NCBI GenBank assembly: GCA_002399405.1
Contig: DHDP01000016.1
Coordinates: forward strand, 1-64,000
Length of the DNA stretch: 64,000 bases
Direction: 5' to 3'
DNA from: Treponema sp. UBA4873
GTDB lineage: Bacteria; Spirochaetota; Spirochaetia; Treponematales; Treponemataceae
Positions 34,629 to 42,324 of this stretch are shown one piece after another. A program made the translations under genes and the position numbers. Positions within the stretch are counted from its first letter, which is position 1; each line of letters begins with the position of its first letter. The notes under the pieces were generated by a model that saw only the letters and a list, made by a program, of their open reading frames with translations, searched no databases and was not told the DNA's origin.

Positions 34629-36005
34629 TCAAATCAGAAACAGGCTTAATATCCAGATGAAGATGATTGATACAACACCGCAGACGAGCGTGACTGCCGT
34701 CTGGGTTTTATATCCGTTCTGCGGAGTCATACCGCCGAAATTGGTGACGACCCAGAAGTACGAGTCGTTCGCGTGTGAGACTGTCATTGCTCCGGCTCCT
34801 ATTGCCATAACGGTGAGGATGCCTGCGACAGGTGTTGTAAGCCCGAGCAGGCTCATCATGGAACCGGATTCCGCAATCGACCCCATGATGCCGGCTGTCG
34901 TCGTAATGGCGACTGTCGACGAACCCTGCGCCGTTTTCAGTATAGCGGCTACGATGAACGGGAAGAAAATACCCATTGCGGAGAGCACTGCGGCGTTTCC
35001 CTTCATGTAATCGACGAATCCCGCCGCCACGATGACCTTTCCCAGAACGCCGCCCGCCGCCGTAATGAACAGAATCGGACCTACTACCTTCAGCGTTTCA
35101 TTCGTCATTTCATAAAAATCTCCGGTTTTACCGGCATGGAAAAGCAGAATGACACCGAACAGTACGCCGACAGTGAGCGCTATGATCGGCTGGCCGATAA
35201 ACTTCAGAAATGTTCCCGCGTTGCCGTTTAATCCGGCCATGCTCGCGACGGAACCGGCGGCCATTGCGAGAATAGGCGTTACAATCGGTGCGAGCGATAG
35301 GAATCCGTTCGGCAGATTTTTGAAACTCCTGAGCAGGTCTTCATATGTCGGTCCGTCCTGCGTTTCGGCCGCATCCTCCGCGCTTTTGACTCGTTTACCG
35401 ATCCAGTTCGCAAAGAAGAATGCCGCCGCAAGACCCGGAATGGAAACAAGCGCGCCCCAGCCGATGACACCGAGCAGATGTGACTCCAGACCGAGTGAAC
35501 CTGCAGCCGCAATAGGCCCCGGTGTCGGCGGAATAAAAACGTGCGACGTGTACAATCCTGCGGAAAGCGCCACCGTCATTGCAACGGACGAATACCGCGT
35601 TTTCCTTTGGAGCGCTTTTCTGATCGGGTCAAGAATGACGAAACCGCTGTCGCAGAACACCGGAATTGAGACGACCCAGCCCATTATTTCCATCGCAAGT
35701 TCGGGGTGCTTCGGTCCCACGAGACGCGCCGTCATCTCCGCGAGTTTCAGCGCCGCCCCCGTTTTTTCGAGCATCGTGCCTATCAGCGCGCCGAGAATAA
35801 TCACGATGCCGATCGACTGGAACGTTCCCGAGAAAGCGCCGCCGATGAGGTTCGGAATATCCTTAAGCGGTATTCCGACGACGAGCGCAAGGACAAGCGA
35901 TATACCCATGATTGCGAGAAAAGGATGCAGCTTCCATTTTGATATAGCAACAATCATAATGACGATTGCTATGACGAAAGTGATGATAAGACTAATACCG
36001 GACAT
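34629..36005 (-). CDS. GntP-family permease (gluconate/glycerate type)
   Basis: 458 residues, a polytopic proton symporter of the GntP family. Features: LHPFLAIMGISLVLALVVGIP, GWVVSIPVFCDSGFVILDPI, TPGPIAAAGSLG, ILFITAAGGVLGKVIV and the C-terminal MAIGAGAMTVSHANDSYFWVV. Start at 36005 with AGGAGG just upstream; the open frame extends further upstream to 36572 only because it overlaps the kinase gene. It follows the glycerate kinase gene by 29 nt in the same direction, so glycerate (or a related hydroxy acid) is the likely substrate; gluconate is the alternative. Confidence 0.9.
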   Translation of the reverse strand: MSGISLIITFVIAIVIMIVAISKWKLHPFLAIMGISLVLALVVGIPLKDIPNLIGGAFSGTFQSIGIVIILGALIGTMLEKTGAALKLAEMTARLVGPKHPELAMEIMGWVVSIPVFCDSGFVILDPIRKALQRKTRYSSVAMTVALSAGLYTSHVFIPPTPGPIAAAGSLGLESHLLGVIGWGALVSIPGLAAAFFFANWIGKRVKSAEDAAETQDGPTYEDLLRSFKNLPNGFLSLAPIVTPILAMAAGSVASMAGLNGNAGTFLKFIGQPIIALTVGVLFGVILLFHAGKTGDFYEMTNETLKVVGPILFITAAGGVLGKVIVAAGFVDYMKGNAAVLSAMGIFFPFIVAAILKTAQGSSTVAITTTAGIMGSIAESGSMMSLLGLTTPVAGILTVMAIGAGAMTVSHANDSYFWVVTNFGGMTPQNGYKTQTAVTLVCGVVSIIFIWILSLFLI

Positions 36006-36034
36006 GTTTCCTCCTAATTTAAAAAAATCCGCTA

Positions 36035-37156
36035 CTATATTTTTTGTACAGTCTGTACAAGATGCCATGTTCTGAATGCAGCATCTTCCGTAAGTTCCAG
36101 AGAATGCGACATCGCATAGTCGAGTTTCATTGCCGCGTTCGTTGTGCTCACGATCGCATCTATGCCTGCGTCGTACAGGCTTTCCGTTCCGGGGCCTATG
36201 TCGCCGGCAAACGCGATGACCGGCAGATTGTATTTTTTCGCAAGTTTCGCAACGCCGACGGGAACTTTTCCGCGCCGGCTCTGACCGTCGATCCTCCCTT
36301 CTCCGGTGATTACGAGATCCGACGTTTTCAGGCTCCCGTCTATACCGATCGCGCTGAGCACCATCGTGATTCCGCTCTCGAGTTCCGCGCTGCAGAAAAC
36401 CCTGAGCGCAAATCCGAGTCCTCCCGCTGCGCCGCTGCCCGGTTCGAGCGCCGCCGGCTCTTTTCCCGCGCACACGGCCAGGTGACGCAGTCCCGCATCG
36501 AGCCGGCTTATCATTTCGGGCGTGGCGCCTTTCTGCGGCCCGTAGATTGCGCTTGCCCCGTTCTCGCCGCACAGCGGATTATCAACATCGCAGGCGACGC
36601 GGATGACGGCCTTTCCGACAAGCGGGGACAGGCCGTCGGTTTCGATCCGGGCTATCCGCTCCAGGCCTTTGCCGGCAGGAACCACATCGTTCCCGGAACC
36701 GTCCAGAAAGCGGACGCCCAGAGCGGCCGCCATTCCGATGCCGCCGTCGTTCGTCGCGCTTCCGCCTATGCCTATAAGCAGTTCCGTGCAGCCGTTTTCC
36801 AGCGCATGCTTTATGAGTTCTCCGGTCCCGAGCGTCGTCGTCTCGAGCGGATTCAGCTTATCGGGAGGAACAAGCGGAAGTCCGCTTGCAGCCGCCGTTT
36901 CAATTACGGCCGTATGTCCCCGTTTCAAATATGAAGATTCCATTTCCTCAAAAAGCGGGCCGTGTACGCGGACTTTCACCAGTTCGTCGCCGCTGCGGCG
37001 GAGCGTCTGAATCAGTCCTTCTCCTCCGTCAGCTGCGGGAAACTTGTCGCAGACGACGGAACTGTCAACCCTGTGGATTCCGCGCTCAATGGCCTCTGCC
37101 ACCTCAAGCGAAGAAGCACTGCCTTTGAACGAATCGGATGCTATCGTGATTTTCAT
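36035..37156 (-). CDS. glycerate kinase (GarK/GlxK type)
   Basis: 373 residues. Phosphorylates glycerate to 2- or 3-phosphoglycerate using ATP. Family landmarks: MKITIASDSFKGSASSLEVA at the N-terminus, FPAADGGEGLIQTL, TTLGTGELIKHAL, LIGIGGSATNDGGIGMAAAL and LVITGEGRIDGQSRRGKVP. Full length and intact. On the minus strand TATACT (37168-37163) ends 6 nt before the ATG, so the transcript would be leaderless. No good -35 is present, consistent with activation by the adjacent CdaR-type regulator. It is co-transcribed with the GntP-type permease. Confidence 0.94.
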   Translation of the reverse strand: MKITIASDSFKGSASSLEVAEAIERGIHRVDSSVVCDKFPAADGGEGLIQTLRRSGDELVKVRVHGPLFEEMESSYLKRGHTAVIETAAASGLPLVPPDKLNPLETTTLGTGELIKHALENGCTELLIGIGGSATNDGGIGMAAALGVRFLDGSGNDVVPAGKGLERIARIETDGLSPLVGKAVIRVACDVDNPLCGENGASAIYGPQKGATPEMISRLDAGLRHLAVCAGKEPAALEPGSGAAGGLGFALRVFCSAELESGITMVLSAIGIDGSLKTSDLVITGEGRIDGQSRRGKVPVGVAKLAKKYNLPVIAFAGDIGPGTESLYDAGIDAIVSTTNAAMKLDYAMSHSLELTEDAAFRTWHLVQTVQKI

Positions 37157-37228
37157 GATTTCAGTATAGCATGAGGAAAAATTCGGATGTTTTGTTATGT
37201 TTACTAATAAAGCCGGCTGAATTTTGTT

Positions 37229-38359
37229 TTAGAAACCGTTTTTACGGAGTTCGTCGCTGAACATGAGTGCAACCTGCAGGAGCATGGCGTCCTTGTACCT
37301 GCGCGGATTATATCCCGTGAGCTCGTAAATCCTGTTAAGCCGGTATTGGAGCGTGTTCGGATGTATACCCAGTTCCGCCGCCGTCGCTTTCAGGGAACCG
37401 TTCTGGTTGTAGAATGTCTTCAGCAGCGAAAGCGTTTCGTCCAATCCGCCCTGTTCTATGCCGCAGAAAACTTTCTGAAGGAACGCCGTTTTGTTCAGAA
37501 GCGGCACGACTTCGCTCACAAGTTCTATCCCCAGTTCGCTGTAAAAGACTGCATTTGATTTTTCGCGCTTCCTGCTCACCGCCAGCGCTTTTTTAGCATA
37601 CTGATAGTCTTTGCGGATGTTCAGATAATTCGTTTCGACGGGACTGATTCCCATGAAAAGGCGGATTCCGTACCTGCCTGTTTTTTCCAGTATTTTACCG
37701 GCCGTTTCCGTGATTTTTTTGTCCGAAACAGAGGCGGATACGACGACAAGATAATTCGACGAATTGAAGCAGAGACTCGCCGGATCGTACTGCATGACGG
37801 CGGCCCGTACCGTTCTTTCCGCATTACCGGCGGAGTCGGCGTTGTTCGGATCGATGTATAAAGCCGCAATGCGCCGGGGCACAGTGATGTCGATTCCGAA
37901 ATCGTTTCCCCGCTGTATGAGACTGTCCGAAACAGTATCCTGATCGTTGTTAATCCAGTCCACAAGAAAACGGGAGACAGCCGTTTCCCTGTTTCTCTGG
38001 TCTTCCTCCCGCGCTTTCCCTTCGACGAGAATCTCCGTCATTTTCTGGATGATGGAGCCGTATTTACGCGTAGCTTCGGCTTCCCCCGTAATGCCGACAA
38101 CACCTATGATTCTGCCGTGGAGCCTGATTGGAAAATTCTGTCCCGGAACGGCTCCTTCCCAGTTGCGTTCGTCGTCGATTTCAAGACTGTCGAGATTTTT
38201 TTCTATGATTTCATACGCACCCGCATGAAAACTGCCGACCCGCTGGACGTCCGAACTGGCTATGATGAAGCCGCGGCTGTTCATAATGTTCAGCTTCGTT
38301 CCGAGCAGCTTGGAAATTTCCGTGACGATTTCCCGTGCGTCGCTTTCCTGTAATTCCAT
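37229..38359 (-). CDS. CdaR-family transcriptional regulator
   Basis: 376 residues. The N-terminal sugar-diacid recognition domain (LLGTKLNIMNSRGFIIASSD, GQNFPIRLHGRIIGVVGITG), a central GGDEF-like regulatory region (NLVVVSASVSDKK-type strands, YGIRLFMGISPV), and a C-terminal PucR-type HTH (KATAAELGIHPNTLQYRLNR). CdaR proteins activate glycerate, glucarate and galactarate genes. The start has CAGGAAA upstream. It lies 72 nt before the glycerate kinase gene in the same direction and is the probable activator of the kinase-permease pair, with glycerate as the likely signal. Confidence 0.9.
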   Translation of the reverse strand: MELQESDAREIVTEISKLLGTKLNIMNSRGFIIASSDVQRVGSFHAGAYEIIEKNLDSLEIDDERNWEGAVPGQNFPIRLHGRIIGVVGITGEAEATRKYGSIIQKMTEILVEGKAREEDQRNRETAVSRFLVDWINNDQDTVSDSLIQRGNDFGIDITVPRRIAALYIDPNNADSAGNAERTVRAAVMQYDPASLCFNSSNYLVVVSASVSDKKITETAGKILEKTGRYGIRLFMGISPVETNYLNIRKDYQYAKKALAVSRKREKSNAVFYSELGIELVSEVVPLLNKTAFLQKVFCGIEQGGLDETLSLLKTFYNQNGSLKATAAELGIHPNTLQYRLNRIYELTGYNPRRYKDAMLLQVALMFSDELRKNGF

Positions 38360-38420
38360 ATACGTTTCCTGAGCGGAATACAGTATAAACCTGCAAAGCC
38401 GAAAAAGCCATGCATTCTGT

Positions 38421-38466
38421 AAAAAGAAAGGGCCGTTCCGAAAGTTTTGCTTACGGAACAGCCCCC
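38421..38466 (-). terminator. terminator downstream of rny side / cdaR promoter region
   Basis: GGGCCGTTCCG (38430-38440) and CGGAACAGCCCC (38454-38465) pair. On the minus strand the hairpin is followed by TTTCTTTTT, so it terminates transcripts from rny. It shares the GGCCGTTCCG core with the terminator at 34581. Confidence 0.75.
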
Positions 38467-38490
38467 TGTTTTTGTTTACTATACTGCGGA

Positions 38491-40026
38491 TTACCGCGCA
38501 TATTCGACGATGCGCGTTTCGCGTATCATCGTAATTCTGATCCTTCCCGGATAGCGCAGGTCCGATTCAATCTGCTTTGCGATATTCTGCGCAAGCGGTT
38601 TTACTTCGTCGTCGCCGACTTTCGCATTGTCGACAAGAATACGGAGTTCGCGGCCTGCCTGAATTGCGTACGCCTTTTCAACGCCGGGGAATTTCTCGGC
38701 CGTCTGTTCAAGGTTTTCAAGGCGCTTTACGTAGTTGTCGATCGTTTCGCGGCGCGCTCCCGGGCGTGCGGCGGAAATAGCATCGGCAATCTGCACAAAA
38801 ACGGCCTCGACGCTTGTCGGCTCGACATCGTTATGGTGAGCCGCGATTGCGTTGACGACACGGGGATCTTCGCCCATTTTGCGCGCCATCTCGGCACCGA
38901 CTTCCGCGTGATTCTGGTCGCTGTCGCTTTCCGCACCCTTTCCGATGTCGTGGAGAACGGCAGCACGTTTTGCAAGCTCCCTGTCTCCGCCGATTTCGGC
39001 CGCCAGCATCGATGCTATCATCGCGACTTCCTTCGAGTGGGTGAGTACGTTCTGCCCGTAACTCGTGCGGAAATACAGGCGTCCGAGCGCTTTTACGCCG
39101 TCGGTACTCATGTTGTGAATGCCGAGGTCGAAGAGCACTTTTTCGCCTTCCTCGTAAATCTTGTTCTGCACCTCGTGCGTCACCTTCTGCACTATTTCTT
39201 CAATACGGGCCGGATGAATACGCCCGTCCGAAATGAGCCGCTCCAGGGATTCCTTTGCAATTTCCTTGCGCACCGGATCGAAGCATGAGATGACAACCGC
39301 TTCGGGCGTGTCGTCGATGATGATGTCGACGCCGGTAAGCGTCTCGAGCGTTCTGATATTGCGTCCTTCCCGTCCGATTATGCGGCCTTTCATCTCGTCG
39401 CTCGGCAGCGAAACTGTCGTAACGGTGATGTCGCTCGTAACTTCCGGAGCTATGCGCTGTATCGTCGTAACAAGCACGTCGCGCGCCTGCTTTTCGGCAG
39501 TGAGCTGCGCTTCCTGCTCGATTTTGTTGAGGAGCACCTGGGCGTCGTGTCGGGCGTCATTTTCAAGGTCCTTGATGATGAGCTCTTTCGCCTGCTGCTG
39601 GGAAAGACCTGAGATATGCTCAAGTTCCTTCCTGTACTCTTCTTCCTGACTCTGGACGGCGCTTTCCCGTTTTGCAAGAACAGCTTCACGGTCGGCAAAT
39701 TCCTTATCCTTCTTGTCGTATTCAGCTGCACGCTGGTCAAGAAGCTCTTCCTTCTTAGTTACGCGGGCTTCATAACGCTGTACTTCAGCCCGGCGGTCTC
39801 TGTTTTCCCGTTCCTGCTGGTTTCGTTCCCGAATGAGTTCATCTTTTGCATTGAGCAAAATTTCTTTTTTCTGTGCTTCAGCTTCTCTAATTGCATCCTG
39901 TTTTACACGTTCAGCTTTTTGTTCTGACGCAGATAGTTGAAATCTGGCATAAAGCCATCGAATAGTCCATCCAAGAACAATTCCTGCGACCGGGAGAACA
40001 ATGAATAAAACTATCGTTAAATTCAT
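38491..40026 (-). CDS. rny: ribonuclease Y
   Basis: 511 residues. Membrane-anchored endoribonuclease starting mRNA decay. Order: N-terminal TM (IVLFIVLPVAGIVLGWTIRW), a long coiled coil to about residue 200 rich in Glu/Lys/Arg/Gln, a KH domain (MKGRIIGREGRNIRTLETLTG), and an HD domain with HDIGKGAESDSDQNHAEVG and IAAHHND. Length and motifs are normal. The start has AAGGAGA upstream. A TTGACA (40096-40091)-N17-TAGTAT (40073-40068) promoter lies on the minus strand, giving a leader of a few tens of bases, unlike the many leaderless genes nearby. Confidence 0.95.
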   Translation of the reverse strand: MNLTIVLFIVLPVAGIVLGWTIRWLYARFQLSASEQKAERVKQDAIREAEAQKKEILLNAKDELIRERNQQERENRDRRAEVQRYEARVTKKEELLDQRAAEYDKKDKEFADREAVLAKRESAVQSQEEEYRKELEHISGLSQQQAKELIIKDLENDARHDAQVLLNKIEQEAQLTAEKQARDVLVTTIQRIAPEVTSDITVTTVSLPSDEMKGRIIGREGRNIRTLETLTGVDIIIDDTPEAVVISCFDPVRKEIAKESLERLISDGRIHPARIEEIVQKVTHEVQNKIYEEGEKVLFDLGIHNMSTDGVKALGRLYFRTSYGQNVLTHSKEVAMIASMLAAEIGGDRELAKRAAVLHDIGKGAESDSDQNHAEVGAEMARKMGEDPRVVNAIAAHHNDVEPTSVEAVFVQIADAISAARPGARRETIDNYVKRLENLEQTAEKFPGVEKAYAIQAGRELRILVDNAKVGDDEVKPLAQNIAKQIESDLRYPGRIRITMIRETRIVEYAR

Positions 40027-40067
40027 CTATTTTCTCCTTACACATTATATGGAATAGTTCATTATAT

Positions 40068-40096
40068 ATACTAACGTAACCTTTACAGAATGTCAA
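40068..40096 (-). promoter_or_regulatory. rny promoter
   Basis: Minus-strand TTGACA (complement of 40091-40096), a 17-bp spacer, and TAGTAT (complement of 40068-40073). It is followed by a leader with TAAGGAGA before the ATG at 40026. Confidence 0.55.
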
Positions 40097-40119
40097 ATTG
40101 AAAGAAAATAAAACCTGAT

Positions 40120-40947
40120 TTACATGGAAAAGTCTTTGCCGAGGTAAATTTCGCGGGCAACGGGCGAGTCGAGGATTTCCTGTTTTGTTCCCTGAATCAT
40201 GATTTGGCCGGTGCTGATGATGATAGCCCTGTTCGTAATTTCAAGCGTGTCGCGCACGTTGTGGTCGGTTATCAGTATGCCTATTCCGCGCGCGGAAAGC
40301 AGCTTTATCATTCCTTTAATGTCGGCGACGGCTATCGGGTCTATTCCCGCGAACGGTTCGTCGAGCAGCAGGAATTTCGGCTCTATCGCAAGCGAGCGCG
40401 CAATTTCCGTCCGCCTGCGTTCACCGCCGGAAAGCGTAAAAGCCGGCTGCTTGCGGATGCGCTGTATGTCGAATTCGTCGATAAGTTCCTCAAGCCGCTC
40501 CTTTTTGTCGTCACGCGAGAGATCGCGCCTTGTCTCAAGAATCGACCAGATGTTCTCTTCGACGGTAAGTTTGCGGAATACCGACGGTTCCTGCGGAAGA
40601 TACGAGATGCCGAGCCGTGCGCGTTTGTACATGGGGAGCGGGGTAATCTGCCGGCCGTCGAGAAAGACGTCTCCGGCCGTCGGTTTGTAGAATCCGACAA
40701 TCATATAGAACGTAGTCGTCTTTCCTGATCCGTTCGGGCCGAGCAGTCCGAGGACTTCACCCGTATTCATGGAAAAATCTATCCCCTGAACGACTTTTTT
40801 GCGGCCGAACATTTTGTACAGACTTGAGACTCTGAGCGTATGAACTCCGCCATTCCGCGGGTTTTCCGCAGGAAGGCCGTTTTCAACTGCAGCCGCCGTA
40901 TTTTCCGGCGTGTCTGCAGGTCCGGTGTTTTTTTCTCCGTCGCTCAT
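40120..40947 (-). CDS. lptB: LPS-export-type ABC transporter ATPase
   Basis: 275 residues. LptB-type ATPase with Walker A GPNGSGKTT, signature LSGGERRRTEIARSLA, Walker B FLLLDEPFAGIDP and the H-loop ITDHNVRD. It has an unusual N-terminal extension of ~35 residues rich in Ala, Glu, Pro and Asn (GPADTPENTAAAVENG) before the family start VSSLYKMFGRKKVVQGIDF. Its ATG overlaps the lptA stop (ATGA). In other bacteria LptB powers LptFG to push lipopolysaccharide across the envelope; lptFG are not in this window. In treponemes, which usually lack classical LPS, the cargo is open. Confidence 0.9.
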   Translation of the reverse strand: MSDGEKNTGPADTPENTAAAVENGLPAENPRNGGVHTLRVSSLYKMFGRKKVVQGIDFSMNTGEVLGLLGPNGSGKTTTFYMIVGFYKPTAGDVFLDGRQITPLPMYKRARLGISYLPQEPSVFRKLTVEENIWSILETRRDLSRDDKKERLEELIDEFDIQRIRKQPAFTLSGGERRRTEIARSLAIEPKFLLLDEPFAGIDPIAVADIKGMIKLLSARGIGILITDHNVRDTLEITNRAIIISTGQIMIQGTKQEILDSPVAREIYLGKDFSM

Positions 40948-41711
40948 TCCGGTTCTCCTCCGCCCGCATCCTGTACAGGTCCGCCGTTTTCCGGCGGCGG
41001 TAAGGCCGTTTTCGTTCCTGCGGCGTCAGGTCCCGCTCCATTTTCCGGTCCGCCGGCCGGTTTGCCGGAATCCTTTGTGCTTTTGTCGTCTATGACGGAG
41101 CCTTTGACGCGTCCGTCGAGCGTAATTTCCTGCGTGTCCAGATTCAGGGTGATTTCCTGCGCGCGGAACGTATCCTCTCCCTGTTTTATCTGGGAATTGC
41201 CGCTCAGTTCGAGCATCTGGGCCTTTTTGCGGTAAACGGCATACGCACCGTTGCATACGTTGTCCTTCTGCTTCAGCGTAATATCGATCTGGAGGACGGC
41301 AGTATCGGTGTTCTGATTGTATTCGATGATCTGCGCATCAGCCGAAACGTTATTTTCCGTATCGTCGAGGTGCACGTCGTCTTTGAGCGTTGCGATTTTC
41401 GTTTCGCGGTCGTACGACATGCGGCTGCATTTGAATTCCATCTTTGTGTCGAGATTTTTGCCGTCGATGTTTCCGACAGCATCAATATAGCGGAAATTTT
41501 TCCCGCTCATCGTGATTGAGTCCGCCGCTATTTCCATCGACGCTGTCCGCACGTACGCGTTGCCGTCGAGTTTTGTCGTGTCCGAGGTGCTGCCTGCAGT
41601 TCCCGACATATTGTCTGCGTAGAACGTAATCCGTTCGGCGGAAGCAGGAACGGACAGCGTGAGGACGGCGGCAAAGAGGACAACGCGCGGCAGAAAATCA
41701 GTCTTTATCAT
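40944..41711 (-). CDS. lptA: LptA/OstA-like periplasmic protein
   Basis: 255 residues from the ATG at 41711; a longer frame runs into the upstream gene without a signal peptide. The signal peptide is FLPRVVLFAAVLTLSVPASA. The OstA-type beta-jellyroll repeat pattern is visible: ITFYADNMSGTAG, TKLDGNAYVRTASMEIAAD, ATLKDDVHLDDTENNVSADA, ELSGNSQIKQGEDTFRAQEI and LDGRVKGSVI. The last ~40 residues are an unusual Gly/Pro/Ala-rich tail. It overlaps lptC by 14 nt and lptB by 4 nt. Predicted to form the periplasmic bridge for lipid export. Confidence 0.82.
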   Translation of the reverse strand: MIKTDFLPRVVLFAAVLTLSVPASAERITFYADNMSGTAGSTSDTTKLDGNAYVRTASMEIAADSITMSGKNFRYIDAVGNIDGKNLDTKMEFKCSRMSYDRETKIATLKDDVHLDDTENNVSADAQIIEYNQNTDTAVLQIDITLKQKDNVCNGAYAVYRKKAQMLELSGNSQIKQGEDTFRAQEITLNLDTQEITLDGRVKGSVIDDKSTKDSGKPAGGPENGAGPDAAGTKTALPPPENGGPVQDAGGGEPE

Positions 41712-42324
41712 CGGCAGAACCTTTTTCTGTATGTAATAACACCGCAGCGTCTGTTTGGTTGCCGGAATTTTCATCGTCCGCAGTATCCACTGTTCCGGAG
41801 ACGGCGCCTGTGAACGCAAATTCATTGCTCACTCCGCTCGCCGAAAAGCCCGAACCGCGGATTGTCGTTCCTTCCTTTATTATAGTGATTGTGTCGCTGC
41901 GGCCGCTCGTAAGCTGTTCGTTTCTGCCGTTCCAGCGCAGCTGGTCAGCGCTTATCCGCACTTTGCGGGAATGATTGAATATCTGTATGTCGTTGTATAA
42001 CGAGTATTTTTCCGTCTGCGAATCGGATGCAAGCAGTCCGCAGGAACCTTCCGTGTCGACGGCGCCGTCTTTATCCCTCATCGTAAAACTGATGCTGTCC
42101 GCATACGTTTTGTTTCCGCCCTTATACTGCTCGAGTTTCTTAGCGTGCATCGATACCGTGTTTTTGCTGTTTTCGTACCGCGTAAAGTCCGCATCGGAAA
42201 AGACGAATTCCGGCACGCTGTCCTCCGCGTTACGGACGTCCTCGCTGTATTTCAGCGAACAGCCGGCCGTCAGCAGGCCGGACAGGAGAAGAACGGAAAG
42301 AATGCAGGGACGGCCGAAAATCAT
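41698..42324 (-). CDS. lptC: LptC-like lipoprotein
   Basis: 208 residues from the ATG at 42324, which overlaps the pyrG stop (ATGA). The N-terminus is ILSVLLLSGLLTAGCS with a lipobox, so a lipoprotein rather than the membrane-anchored protein typical of E. coli LptC. The body shows LptC/OstA-type strands: PEFVFSDADFTRYENSKNTV, AKKLEQYKGGNKTYAD and YNDIQIFNHSRKVRISADQL. Its location directly before the lptA- and lptB-like genes supports the call. The gene symbol is by analogy. Confidence 0.75.
   Translation of the reverse strand: MIFGRPCILSVLLLSGLLTAGCSLKYSEDVRNAEDSVPEFVFSDADFTRYENSKNTVSMHAKKLEQYKGGNKTYADSISFTMRDKDGAVDTEGSCGLLASDSQTEKYSLYNDIQIFNHSRKVRISADQLRWNGRNEQLTSGRSDTITIIKEGTTIRGSGFSASGVSNEFAFTGAVSGTVDTADDENSGNQTDAAVLLHTEKGSADDKD

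Noticed and set aside
34629..36572. Very long minus-strand frame giving a 647-residue product
   Set aside because: The N-terminal ~190 residues are Arg-rich antisense-like sequence overlapping the glycerate kinase gene; the real permease starts at 36005 with AGGAGG.
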